This document shows positions 1 to 8,107 of a stretch of DNA of 64,000 nucleotides, piece after piece (within the stretch, counting starts at the first letter, position 1; the number at the start of each line of letters is the position of its first letter). The stretch is taken from positions 1-64,000 of the forward strand of contig CAZITX010000013.1 in the NCBI GenBank assembly GCA_964542305.1, in the 5' to 3' direction. The DNA is from DMER64 sp964542305 (GTDB lineage Bacteria; Bacteroidota; Bacteroidia; Bacteroidales; UBA932). The notes below the pieces were generated by a model, which was given only the letters and a program-made list of their open reading frames with translations, was not told where the DNA came from and ran no database searches. A program made the translations under genes and the position numbers.

Positions 1-1711
1 CTAGTGAACATATGGCATAAGCTCTTACATAGTACGTGCTGTCAGGAGAAAGGCCTGTAATATAACCAGTAAACACTCCTGTACCTGTCCCATTTGATGT
101 TTTTGAATCTCCAATGGTAGGATTCTCATTGGTGCTCCAGCAAATACCACGCGCACTAATTACTATTCCAGCAGAAGCAGCTACATTCCCGTAACATGTT
201 GCTGTTGTATCAGTGACATCAAACGGTGTTCCTGTAATAACGAAAACAGCAGCCCCTTCCGTGAGCGTTGTGAACGCCTTCTCTGCACCGTAAGCGGTTC
301 CTTCAGAATTTGTGGCATAGGCCCTGACGTAGTAAGACGTGTTTGCAGCCAGGCCGGTCAAATCACCTGTAAAGGTTCCGGTCCCCGTTCCGTTGGAGGT
401 TTTGGAATTTTCGATAGTGGGGTTTTGCGAGGTGCTCCAGCAGATTCCCCGGGCAGTAACAGCCGCGTTACCATCTTTAGTTACTTCGCCGGAGCACGAT
501 GCGGTTGTGGTTTGTATAATGGTTATGTCTCCCGTGGTTACCTTAGGTTTGGTAGGAGATTGTGCGATCAGCCATTCATAACCGATGATATCGCTTTTCT
601 CATAATTCAGTGTTGCCAAATCAAAAATTTCGACATTCATTCCCGCATTCAGGTTGATCCCGACAGACAATTTCCACCAGGGTTCTTCTTTTTCAACCGT
701 TTCTTCATTTGCATCAACTTCCAACTTGCCATAAATTTTCGTGTTTATATAAGGACCGGCAACATTATATAATTTTGTTGAAAGCTCCGGTTGTATATAT
801 ATAGATGCTTCTGCATTGGCTTTTTCCAAGACCGGCTTAGTATTGGAAAATTCGTTGGTAAATGTCTTATAAGCCGACCAACCGCCGGTTTTCGCATACT
901 GTATTCCCGCATCAATATATATTTGTTGTGTAGCAGAACACGTTGCGGTACCGCTGACATACCCTTCCAGACCCAACTTCACTTCCACCTCAGGCACTAC
1001 CACAAGAGCCAAAGGCCCCACAATAGGAATAATGATGGGCGCAAAAGTGATGGTAGCGATGGTAATATCCTTTTCAAACTCCCGCTTCAAAGCCGCAGAA
1101 AGTTGCAAAGTCAGCGTCTCGGTCGTAATTATTCCGCTTTTTGCCGAGTTCAATGACGATCCGTCCATGTTTATATCCAGGATAAAAGTCATATCACTGA
1201 CAAACTTCCCGGTTAGCCTGATCCCGCTGTACAATTCCGTATTAATATTCCAATTGGTAACATGAGTTACAGATCCCTTTACATTAGCCGGCTCCTGGGT
1301 TATCCCTTCATAATGGAACACAACATCCTGAATGTCATCCGGAGTCAAAACCAACTCGGCCTGGATGGATCCTTGTTCAATCACATCGGCTAGTGAAGCA
1401 AACTCCGTCTCCACCACAATTTCACCGCCACCTTTTGTGGTAGTAATCCCGGATATCTTTCTTAATAAACCGTTCCCAACAGTGGAAACCAATACATCGC
1501 CTACTTCCAGCGGTTGTACAGCAATCAGATCCTCCCTGAAAGTAAGCGTATAGTCGGTAGAATCAATCAGCAGGATGTTCTCATCCCACATCTGATCTTC
1601 AATGATCTGAGCGCTCTCGCTAACAACCACCTCATCCGGATCAGGATTCTCCTGGGGATCGCATGAGACCAGCAATAATCCTGTAATGATTAAAAAGATA
1701 ATCTTCTTCAT
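1..1711 (-). CDS. Secreted lipoprotein with C-terminal FN3-like repeats, truncated by the left edge
   Basis: The reading frame is open from ATG at 1711 to base 2, so the C-terminus lies outside the window. The first 17 residues form a lipoprotein signal (MKKIIFLIITGLLLVSC) with lipobox Cys17. Residues about 18-385 match nothing I recognise; they are beta-rich looking and include a hydrophobic Ile/Val/Pro stretch near residue 215. From about residue 386 there are two FN3-like modules of roughly 95 residues, each with the ARGICWST..NPTI and YYVRAYA signatures common in Bacteroidota surface proteins. The second module is cut by the edge. The same module occurs in the gene at 3195-4655. Likely an outer-membrane-anchored surface protein; ligand unknown. 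No clear TAnnTTTG box was found upstream. Confidence 0.85.
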   Translation of the reverse strand, partial: MKKIIFLIITGLLLVSCDPQENPDPDEVVVSESAQIIEDQMWDENILLIDSTDYTLTFREDLIAVQPLEVGDVLVSTVGNGLLRKISGITTTKGGGEIVVETEFASLADVIEQGSIQAELVLTPDDIQDVVFHYEGITQEPANVKGSVTHVTNWNINTELYSGIRLTGKFVSDMTFILDINMDGSSLNSAKSGIITTETLTLQLSAALKREFEKDITIATITFAPIIIPIVGPLALVVVPEVEVKLGLEGYVSGTATCSATQQIYIDAGIQYAKTGGWSAYKTFTNEFSNTKPVLEKANAEASIYIQPELSTKLYNVAGPYINTKIYGKLEVDANEETVEKEEPWWKLSVGINLNAGMNVEIFDLATLNYEKSDIIGYEWLIAQSPTKPKVTTGDITIIQTTTASCSGEVTKDGNAAVTARGICWSTSQNPTIENSKTSNGTGTGTFTGDLTGLAANTSYYVRAYATNSEGTAYGAEKAFTTLTEGAAVFVITGTPFDVTDTTATCYGNVAASAGIVISARGICWSTNENPTIGDSKTSNGTGTGVFTGYITGLSPDSTYYVRAYAICSL

Positions 1712-2166
1712 TGCTAAAGGTTATGACTTAGATGCATAATTAATTATTATCCGAATAATAATTGATGTATTATTTACGGAAAAATATTGAGTGGTATTTT
1801 GAATTTGGAGCACAACAAATCTGAATTCGTTGTATCGGGAACATTATTGGGTAGAAAATTCTTTTCCAAATATATAGAAATAAATATTTGGCGGAACTCC
1901 TGATAGTGATTTTTTTTACTACCAAAAAAAGGGTGCGTTGCACACATTGTTCGTCTCATTGATTATCAGGCAAATACGAAAATCGACCCCCGGGGGGTCG
2001 ATTTTTCTAAAGCGTTGATTTTCAGCCAAACGAACAATGTGTGCAACGCACCCTTTTTGTTCGGCCATGCTCACGGCCAGTTTGTTCCTGATATCGAGAA
2101 CATATATAATCTAATAATAGCCGGTACTTTTTAAAGAATTTGACTATTTTTATTAAAAATTGAATA
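1712..2166. other. 455-bp AT-rich gene-free region between divergent lipoprotein genes
   Basis: This is the only gene-free stretch over 300 bases. It separates two divergent lipoprotein genes and contains palindromic repeat copy 1 (1926-2058). The rest is AT-rich. Boxes one base off the TAnnTTTG consensus occur at 2125-2132 and 2145-2152 upstream of the Big_2 gene, too weak to call. I see no RNA gene. Short frames crossing the repeat are not credible genes. Confidence 0.7.
1926..2058. repeat. Palindromic intergenic repeat, copy 1
   Basis: Perfect 29-bp outer inverted arms lie at 1926-1954 and 2030-2058, beginning with an A-tract and ending with a T-tract. A GC-rich central palindrome (1979-2006, core CGACCCCCGGGGGGTCG) sits in the middle. 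The spacers between arm and core are not complementary. Instead they carry a degenerate direct repeat (TTGATTATCAGGCAAA and TTGATTTTCAGCCAAA), which gives the element an orientation. Each outer arm holds a small local palindrome, GTGC-GTT-GCAC on the left and GTGC-AAC-GCAC on the right. This copy lies between divergent genes, so it cannot act only as a transcription terminator. Two relatives lie at 3027-3160 and 5508-5630. Confidence 0.9.
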
Positions 2167-3024
2167 ATGAAAAATTCCCTTCTTTCCCTGCTGGCAATGC
2201 TCCTGCTACTTTCCTGTACACCCTATGATGCCATAAACCGCTTTTCCGGAGTATATTTTGATTCCGAGGCCTTATCTCTTAATTTGGGAGAAAGTGTTCA
2301 GTTACCCGTAAACGTTACACCTACCCGATACTCCGATGATGTGTCCTTGTCGTGGGAAAGCAACAATACGTCTGCAGTATCTGTAAATAGTAACGGTCTG
2401 TTGACAGCCGGAGGCTATGGAGAAGCGACTATCACTGTTACTGCAACTTACAGGGAAAACAGCTTCAGTGCCAGTTGCCTGGTAAATGTGCCTATGGTAT
2501 TGTCCGGTGTTTCTTTGGATCTGGAAATTTTAACGCTCCATCTTGATGAAACAGCCAACCTTCAGCTTTCGATCACACCCACTGAATTATCCGGTCTGGC
2601 TCAGATTTTCTGGGAAAGCTCAAATACTTCGATTGTGTCCGTTAATGAAAACGGACAGTTAACCGCTCTTGATTATGGAGAAACTACCATATCTGTCACA
2701 GCTACATACATGGGTATACAATATGGGGCCTCTTGTGATGTTACGGTTCTGGAGGATGATCCCGAAAATGTGTTAACCGGAGTATTCCTTGACAAGGAGA
2801 GCCTTACTCTTGCAGTTGACGGTGAGACAACACTGAATGCTACAGTAACACCGGCAAGTCTAACAGACAATGTGACATTCTATTGGTCAAGCAACAACAC
2901 ATCGGTGGCACTGGTTTTTGATGGTGATGTAATAGCCATTGGACCCGGTGAGGCGGTTATTTTCGTAAGGGCAAGTTATCAGGGTATAGAATGTGTCACA
3001 CAATGTATTGTTGAAGTTATTTAG
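2167..3024 (+). CDS. Lipoprotein with three Big_2 immunoglobulin-like domains
   Basis: A 285-residue protein with a lipoprotein signal (MKNSLLSLLAMLLLLSC, lipobox Cys17). It then has three tandem Ig-like modules of about 85-90 residues (roughly 27-108, 112-195 and 204-285). Each module starts with a [SG]V.LD.E.L.L motif and has the W[ES]S.NTS.V.V, G...A and Y.G...TA.Y elements typical of Big_2 (intimin/invasin-type) domains. There is no catalytic or anchoring module beyond the lipid. It is probably a short cell-surface adhesin or spacer protein. The stop codon is 2 nt before repeat copy 2, and copy 1 lies upstream, so the gene is bracketed by the repeats. Confidence 0.85.
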   Translation: MKNSLLSLLAMLLLLSCTPYDAINRFSGVYFDSEALSLNLGESVQLPVNVTPTRYSDDVSLSWESNNTSAVSVNSNGLLTAGGYGEATITVTATYRENSFSASCLVNVPMVLSGVSLDLEILTLHLDETANLQLSITPTELSGLAQIFWESSNTSIVSVNENGQLTALDYGETTISVTATYMGIQYGASCDVTVLEDDPENVLTGVFLDKESLTLAVDGETTLNATVTPASLTDNVTFYWSSNNTSVALVFDGDVIAIGPGEAVIFVRASYQGIECVTQCIVEVI

Positions 3025-3026
3025 CG

Positions 3027-3160
3027 AAAAAAGGGTGCGTTGTACACATTGTTCGTTTCATTGATTATCAGGTAAATACGCAAATCGACCCCCGGGGGTC
3101 GATTTTGCTAAAGTGTTGATTTCCAGCCAAACGAACAATGTGTGCAACGCACCCTTTTTT
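3027..3160. repeat. Palindromic intergenic repeat, copy 2
   Basis: A 134-bp element starting 2 nt after the stop of the Big_2 gene. The outer 30-bp arms (3027-3056 and 3131-3160) pair with one difference: C to T at 3043 gives a U-G wobble in plus-strand RNA. The central palindrome (about 3082-3107, core CGACCCCCGGGGGTCG) and the TTGATT..CAG direct repeat are in the same order as in copy 1. The right arm ends in a T-tract, so between these two co-directional genes the copy could also end transcription. A box one base off the -7 consensus (TATCTTAG, 3165-3172) follows it and may start the next gene. Confidence 0.9.
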
Positions 3161-3194
3161 TCTTTATCTTAGCATGCCGGAAAAGCCAACATCT

Positions 3195-4655
3195 ATGAAA
3201 GGCATATTCTATAAAAAGCTGATTACAGCACTGATAACGGCATTGATAACCGCTGTGCCATTAATGCTGCAATCGCAGACAGTCCCCGATTCTACCATTA
3301 CCGTATCTACCAGCCGTCCGATAGCATTTGGTCAGGCGGATTCAACCCGCATTTCTGCTGCGCCCGGAAACACAGATTCAACTGCCCTTATCACTGCGCC
3401 CTGTCAGGCCGATTCAACTGCCCTTTCTGCCAGTCCTGATCGCATTGCCGCATCGGATCCTTCCCCGTTACAGGACACTTCCCCATCTTATGAGATCCGC
3501 ATCACACCGCTGGTGAGGACACTGGAGGTAACGGGCATCACCTCCAACTCGGCAAATATTACCAACCGGGTGGTATCCCTCTTCAAGCTGACGGTTTTTG
3601 CACGAGGGGTTTGCTGGAGCACTTCCCAAAATCCCACCATAGCAGGAAAGGTGACCATCGACGGGCACGGGACCGGAGCGTTTACTACCCGGCTACAGGG
3701 ACTGAATCCGGGCACCACTTATTACATCAGAGCCTATGCCGTTAATTCAGAAGGATTTGCATACGGGCAACAAATCTCTTTTACCACTCCCGAGCCGGAA
3801 CCGGAACCCCAACCGGACCCTGCCTTTGAAACTGTGCCCGAAACCGAATTGAAACCTAGGCGGGACCCGGAAGAAATTGTGCCCATCCCGGACGAAGGAT
3901 TCAGAAGTTATTGCCTGCAATGGTTTGACACAAACGGGGACCGTCAAATTTCCGGGGAGGAAGCAGCCGTTGTAACCGAGATAAAATGTCCTTTCTACAA
4001 CATCAAATCCTTGCAGGGTATTGAACACTTCACTTCCTTAAAAAACCTGGCCTGCTGCGATAACGACCTGATAACATTGGATGTAAGTCATAACACAGAA
4101 CTGGTCTACCTGAATTGCAGCAACAACCGCTTGTCCCAAATTAACATTGGCGATAACACGGCCCTGCACGATCTGAATTGCACAGGGAACCAGCTCAAAA
4201 CCCTGGATGTATCCGCTAACATCGCCCTGCAAACCCTCTTTTGCGGGTACAACCAGCTAAGCGTATTGGATCTGGACCAAAACAGTGAATTGCTTTGGGT
4301 CATTTGTGACTGTAACCAGTTAATCTCATTGGATATAAGCAACAATCAAAACTTATTGCGCCTTGAATGTGTAAATAACCTGATCACATCGCTCCAAGTT
4401 AACGGTGCACTTTCGTTAATGTCCCTGGATTGTTCCCGAAACCATCTGAGCTACATTGACCTTAGTGGAGTTCCCAGCCTGACATCACTGGTATGCAGGG
4501 AGAACAACCTGGTTACGCTGGATGTGTCCTTTAACAACGTCTTAAACCAACTTTATTCATTAAACAACCCGGGTTTACAGGAAATCCGTCTAAACGGCGG
4601 ACAAACCATAGACGATTTGCAAAAAGACGACCATACACTCTTAAAATACAGATAA
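3195..4655 (+). CDS. Secreted FN3-like, EF-hand and leucine-rich-repeat protein
   Basis: I chose ATG 3195, which gives 486 residues and begins with a signal peptide (MKGIFYKKLITALITALI, cleaved near LQSQT). An upstream frame to 3138 only reads out of the palindromic repeat. Domain order: a Ser/Thr/Ala-rich stretch with ADST repeats (about 40-100); one FN3-like module (about 105-205) with ARGVCWSTSQNPTI and YYIRAYAVNSEG; a Pro/Glu-rich hinge; an EF-hand-like calcium loop (DTNGDRQISGEE, near 258); then about nine LRRs of roughly 21 residues (L..L.C..N.L..LDVS.N). The C-terminus lacks an obvious type IX sorting domain. Likely a surface or exported interaction protein. The next gene starts 3 nt downstream. 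Confidence 0.85.
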   Translation: MKGIFYKKLITALITALITAVPLMLQSQTVPDSTITVSTSRPIAFGQADSTRISAAPGNTDSTALITAPCQADSTALSASPDRIAASDPSPLQDTSPSYEIRITPLVRTLEVTGITSNSANITNRVVSLFKLTVFARGVCWSTSQNPTIAGKVTIDGHGTGAFTTRLQGLNPGTTYYIRAYAVNSEGFAYGQQISFTTPEPEPEPQPDPAFETVPETELKPRRDPEEIVPIPDEGFRSYCLQWFDTNGDRQISGEEAAVVTEIKCPFYNIKSLQGIEHFTSLKNLACCDNDLITLDVSHNTELVYLNCSNNRLSQINIGDNTALHDLNCTGNQLKTLDVSANIALQTLFCGYNQLSVLDLDQNSELLWVICDCNQLISLDISNNQNLLRLECVNNLITSLQVNGALSLMSLDCSRNHLSYIDLSGVPSLTSLVCRENNLVTLDVSFNNVLNQLYSLNNPGLQEIRLNGGQTIDDLQKDDHTLLKYR

Positions 4656-4658
4656 ATA

Positions 4659-5555
4659 ATGGCTCCTGCACACAAACTCCACACGATTAATGAAGGCACC
4701 GTAAAGGTCCCCGGCGGAAACATCTGGTACAGGATCGTCGGAGCCGGGACAAAAGGCATTCCCCTGCTGACCGTTCACGGAGGGCCCGGGGCGCCCCATC
4801 AATACCTAAAACCTTTGCAGGAACTGGCAAATCAACGGCCGGTAATCTTTTACGACCAATTGGGTTGCGGCCGGTCGGACAGGCCCGAAGACAGGAGTTT
4901 ATGGACAGTGGAACGTTTTACAGAGGAACTCGACATTTTGCGTCACACGCTCAACCTGGAAGAAGTGCACCTTTTGGGCCAATCCTGGGGCAGCATGCTG
5001 GCCGTAGAATATATGCTTCGCAAAAAGCCCTCCGGTATCCGGTCGCTCATTTTGTCAGGCCCTTACCTTAGCAGTCCCCTCTGGGCCAAAGACCAACGTT
5101 ACTGGATAAACCAGCTTCCCAAAAAGACCAGGCAGACCATCCTGGTTTGTGAAACCAAAGCAGACTTCAACAATCCGGCCTACCAGGATGCCGTTATGGA
5201 ATTCTACCAACGCCACCTTTGCCGCATGGATCCGTGGCCTTCCGAACTCATGGAATCCATGGAAGGTATGGGAATGGATGTCTATCAATATATGTGGGGG
5301 CCGAGTGAATTCACCATGACCGGAACCCTTAAGGAAGCCGACCTGACCCCTCAGCTTCACCTGCTGGACCTGCCTGTCCTGCTTACCTGCGGCCAATTTG
5401 ACGAGGCCCGCCCGGAAACCGTCGCACTATTCAGGGAACTTATTCCTAATTCCCAAATGCACGTTTTTAAGGGAGCCTCTCACTCCCACCTTCTGGAAAA
5501 GCCGCAAAGGGTGCAACGCACACTTCGTTCTTTTCTCAGATCCACAGACAGTTAA
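4659..5555 (+). CDS. pip: Proline iminopeptidase-like alpha/beta hydrolase
   Basis: A 298-residue protein of the S33 family, which removes N-terminal proline from peptides. Visible motifs are the HGGPG oxyanion loop (40-44), the nucleophile elbow GQSWGS (Ser109), an acid in CGQFDEARP (near 250) and a histidine in GASHSHLL (275 or 277). There is no signal peptide, so it should be cytoplasmic. It starts 3 nt after the LRR protein stop, suggesting co-transcription. The last 16-18 residues, including the final helix (RTLRSFLRS), are encoded by the left arm of palindromic repeat copy 3. The length is still normal for the family. Substrate within the family (Pro-peptides or other small amides/esters) is not certain. 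Confidence 0.85.
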   Translation: MAPAHKLHTINEGTVKVPGGNIWYRIVGAGTKGIPLLTVHGGPGAPHQYLKPLQELANQRPVIFYDQLGCGRSDRPEDRSLWTVERFTEELDILRHTLNLEEVHLLGQSWGSMLAVEYMLRKKPSGIRSLILSGPYLSSPLWAKDQRYWINQLPKKTRQTILVCETKADFNNPAYQDAVMEFYQRHLCRMDPWPSELMESMEGMGMDVYQYMWGPSEFTMTGTLKEADLTPQLHLLDLPVLLTCGQFDEARPETVALFRELIPNSQMHVFKGASHSHLLEKPQRVQRTLRSFLRSTDS

Positions 5556-5630
5556 CGAAATCGACCCCCGGGGGCTTGAAATTCATAAGTTGCTGATTAT
5601 CTAGCAAAAGAACAATTGGTGCGTTGCACT
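5508..5630. repeat. Palindromic repeat, degenerate copy 3 overlapping two gene ends
   Basis: A diverged copy in the convergent gap between the hydrolase and pcrA. The left arm (from 5508) is within the hydrolase coding sequence, and the right arm (5603-5630) reaches into the pcrA stop codon. The core ATCGACCCCCGGGGG (5560-5574) is kept but its right half is damaged. The right spacer and arm resemble copies 1 and 2 (GATTATC.AGC.AAA.GAACAAT). Relative to those copies the inner triplets of both arms are switched: left is GTGC-AAC-GCAC (5511-5521) and right is GTGC-GTT-GCAC (5619-5629). The arms therefore still pair with each other. Confidence 0.75.
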
Positions 5631-8046
5631 ATAGTTGCCGCAATTTAGCAAATTTGAGCAGCAGTGTTTTGGCACCGCCGAATTCGAATTCTATAACGGC
5701 CTTGGCATTAGGCATTTCACCTTCAAGAGAGAGGATGCGTCCGCGGCCAAAACGGTCGTGTTCAACCTTCATTCCCACAGCCAGAGCGGAGGGATCCGCC
5801 GCCTGAAAATCCTTACCGGAAGACGTGGCGGGTGCAGATCCGGGTGCCCCGGTGGCAGATCTCACGCTCCGGAAGCCTTCGGGGATTTTTGCCGAGGCGG
5901 TAATTTCTTTTTCCGCAGAACTGTTCCTGCCGCCAGCGAACTGCCGTGAATAATACGAGTTCCTGCGGGACCCCCATGACGTGTTGTCCCATTGCCCGGC
6001 GGCCTGATCCCCGGAACCCGCAGAGCCTGTGCTTTCCGGGAGGGGGCGGTTCAAAAAGGCAGGATCAATTTCCCGTAAAAACCGGCTGGGCGGATTGGAC
6101 TCCATAGAGCCCCAGCGCATACGCTTTTGTGCGTGAGACAAGGTCAGGGATTTCCTGGCTCGGGTCATGGCCACATAGAAGAGCCGCCTTTCTTCTTCCA
6201 GTTCCGTGATCGTATTGCTGGACAATAACGACGGGAAAAGCTTTTCTTCCAGGCCTACCACAAAAACATGGGAAAATTCCAATCCTTTTGCCGAGTGGAC
6301 CGTCATCAAACTGACCCTTTCCTGGTCCGGTGCGTCTTGTTCATCCATCTGTGTAAGCAAAGTCACGTTTACCAGGAACCGTTCCAGGGTGGGACTGCCT
6401 TCTCCCTCTTCAGGGACAGTCACCTCCGTTTCCAATTCCACATCTTCTCCCGCTACCCCGCAAAAAGCCTGGATACTGTTGAGCAATTCCTCCACGTTAT
6501 CCAGTTTTGACATGCCTTCTATGGATTTATCCTGGCGGAGCATAGGAAGGTAGCCGGACATGGTTGCCACTGCCAGTGCCACTTCAAAGGCATTGCCCCC
6601 TTCTTCCTGCATACCCTGTGCACTCTGAATGATCTCGGCAAAAGCTTTTAATTTCTGGACGGTGTTTCCCCTCAGGCCCGCGGCTTCCGCATCGCCCCGG
6701 AGTATGTAGGCAAAGGGTGACATACCGTTAAACATGGCTGCCGAGCCGAGTCTTTCAAGGGTGACTGCCCCGATCCCCCTGGCAGGAACATTGACCGCCC
6801 TGCGAAAGGCTTCCTCGTCGTTCGGGTTGACCACCAGACGCAGATACGCCATCAGGTCTTTCACCTCGGCCCGCTCATAAAAGGAAAAGCCTCCGTATAC
6901 CTTGTAAGGAATATTTCTTTTGCGAAGGGCCTCCTCCAGGATCCTGGACTGTGCGTTGGTACGGTAAAGAATGGCAAAATCGCCGTACCCGGCCCCTGTA
7001 CCATACACTTTTCCCAGTATGGCAGATACGACCAGGAACGCTTCTTCGGCATCTGTATAGGCATTGAGCAATTCAATTTTTTCTCCCGGTTCCGACTGCG
7101 CAAAACATTCTTTACGCATCCTGCGTGTATTGTGCCTGATCAAGCTGTTGGCGGCCTTTACCACGGTCTGTGTGGAACGGTAGTTCTGTTCCAGCCGGTA
7201 TTCTTTGGCTTCCGGGAAATCCTTCGTGAAATTCAGGATGTTTTCTATACGGGCTCCCCGGAACGCATAGATACTCTGCGCGTCATCCCCGACCACGGCA
7301 ATGTTGCGATGGTTCAGTGCCAGGTTCTTAATGATCAGGTATTGGGCCAGGTTGGTGTCCTGGTATTCGTCTACCAGTATGTACCGGAATTTAGCCCGGT
7401 ATTTAGCCAAAACGTCCGGGTTTTGCTGAAAAAGGATGTTGGTATAAAGCAACAGATCATCAAAATCCATAGCCCCGGCCACCTTGCATTTTTTAGCATA
7501 AAGGGCGTAAATATCAGCTATCCGTGGTTTACGGGATGCCTGGTCGGCCTGCATCAACTCGTCATTGGCAGCATAGGCGGAAGATGTCATCAGGCTGTTC
7601 TTGGCTTTGGATATGCGTGACATCACTTCCGCCGGAGGATATGTCTTGTCGTCCAGTTTCAGATCTTTTATACAACTTTTAATGGCCGATTTGCTGTCCG
7701 ATTTATCATAGATCGTGAACGTTTCCGGGAATCCCAGCACCTGTGCTTCCTTGCGCAGGATACGCGCAAACACCGAGTGGAACGTTCCCATCCACAAATA
7801 ACGCACTTTGTCCGGCCCGGCCAGGGAAGAAACGCGTTCTTTCATTTCCTTGGCCGCCTTATTGGTAAAGGTGAGCGCCAATATTTCCGGGGCCGGGATT
7901 CCCCGGTCCAGCATATTGGCAATCCGGCATGTTAATACTTTGGTTTTTCCGCTTCCCGCTCCCGCGATGATAAGTGAAGGCCCTGCGATATCTTCTACTG
8001 CCTGTCTCTGGGCCTGGTTCAACTCCTGCAAATAGTTCTCCTTCAT
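5629..8046 (-). CDS. pcrA: UvrD/PcrA-type DNA helicase
   Basis: An 805-residue superfamily 1A 3'-to-5' helicase for repair and replication restart. The helicase motifs are in order: Q-motif LNQAQRQAV, Walker A AGAGSGKT (28-35), VDEYQDTN (motif II, near 220), GDDAQSIYAFRGA (III), the LEQNYRST region (IV), TVHSAKGLEF (V) and FYVAMTRAR (VI). The C-terminal tail ends in the basic/hydrophobic VEHDRFGRGRI module that PcrA proteins use to contact RNA polymerase. It starts at 8046, divergent from nqrA. A TATATTTG box lies only 5 nt before the ATG, so the mRNA may be nearly leaderless. The stop codon lies inside palindromic repeat copy 3. Confidence 0.95.
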   Translation of the reverse strand: MKENYLQELNQAQRQAVEDIAGPSLIIAGAGSGKTKVLTCRIANMLDRGIPAPEILALTFTNKAAKEMKERVSSLAGPDKVRYLWMGTFHSVFARILRKEAQVLGFPETFTIYDKSDSKSAIKSCIKDLKLDDKTYPPAEVMSRISKAKNSLMTSSAYAANDELMQADQASRKPRIADIYALYAKKCKVAGAMDFDDLLLYTNILFQQNPDVLAKYRAKFRYILVDEYQDTNLAQYLIIKNLALNHRNIAVVGDDAQSIYAFRGARIENILNFTKDFPEAKEYRLEQNYRSTQTVVKAANSLIRHNTRRMRKECFAQSEPGEKIELLNAYTDAEEAFLVVSAILGKVYGTGAGYGDFAILYRTNAQSRILEEALRKRNIPYKVYGGFSFYERAEVKDLMAYLRLVVNPNDEEAFRRAVNVPARGIGAVTLERLGSAAMFNGMSPFAYILRGDAEAAGLRGNTVQKLKAFAEIIQSAQGMQEEGGNAFEVALAVATMSGYLPMLRQDKSIEGMSKLDNVEELLNSIQAFCGVAGEDVELETEVTVPEEGEGSPTLERFLVNVTLLTQMDEQDAPDQERVSLMTVHSAKGLEFSHVFVVGLEEKLFPSLLSSNTITELEEERRLFYVAMTRARKSLTLSHAQKRMRWGSMESNPPSRFLREIDPAFLNRPLPESTGSAGSGDQAAGQWDNTSWGSRRNSYYSRQFAGGRNSSAEKEITASAKIPEGFRSVRSATGAPGSAPATSSGKDFQAADPSALAVGMKVEHDRFGRGRILSLEGEMPNAKAVIEFEFGGAKTLLLKFAKLRQL

Positions 8047-8051
8047 AGCGA

Positions 8052-8059
8052 CAAATATA
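8052..8059 (-). promoter_or_regulatory. Candidate -7 box for pcrA
   Basis: On the minus strand this reads TATATTTG, matching the Bacteroidota -7 consensus TAnnTTTG. It ends 5 nt before the pcrA ATG, so the transcript would have almost no leader. No convincing -33 TTTG was found. Confidence 0.5.
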
Positions 8060-8080
8060 GGGAAAAGCCGGTGAAAATTT

Positions 8081-8088
8081 TATCTTTG
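8081..8088 (+). promoter_or_regulatory. Candidate -7 box for the nqr operon
   Basis: TATCTTTG, a full TAnnTTTG match, lies 19 nt before the nqrA start. It is divergent from the pcrA box 21 bp away. No clear -33 element is visible. Confidence 0.5.
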
Positions 8089-8107
8089 TATCTGCTAAAA
8101 AAAGTAT

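Noticed and set aside
3138..3194. Upstream start for the LRR protein (MCATHPFF..)
   Set aside because: These codons come from the right arm of the palindromic repeat. The same MCATHPFF reading appears from the left arm of copy 1 on the other strand, so it is a by-product of the repeat; ATG 3195 starts a proper signal peptide.
1926..5630. Integron cassette array
   Set aside because: Palindromes near gene ends recall attC sites, but there is no integrase in the window, no clear RYYYAAC/GTTRRRY end pattern, and one element lies between divergent genes. Kept only as an analogy.
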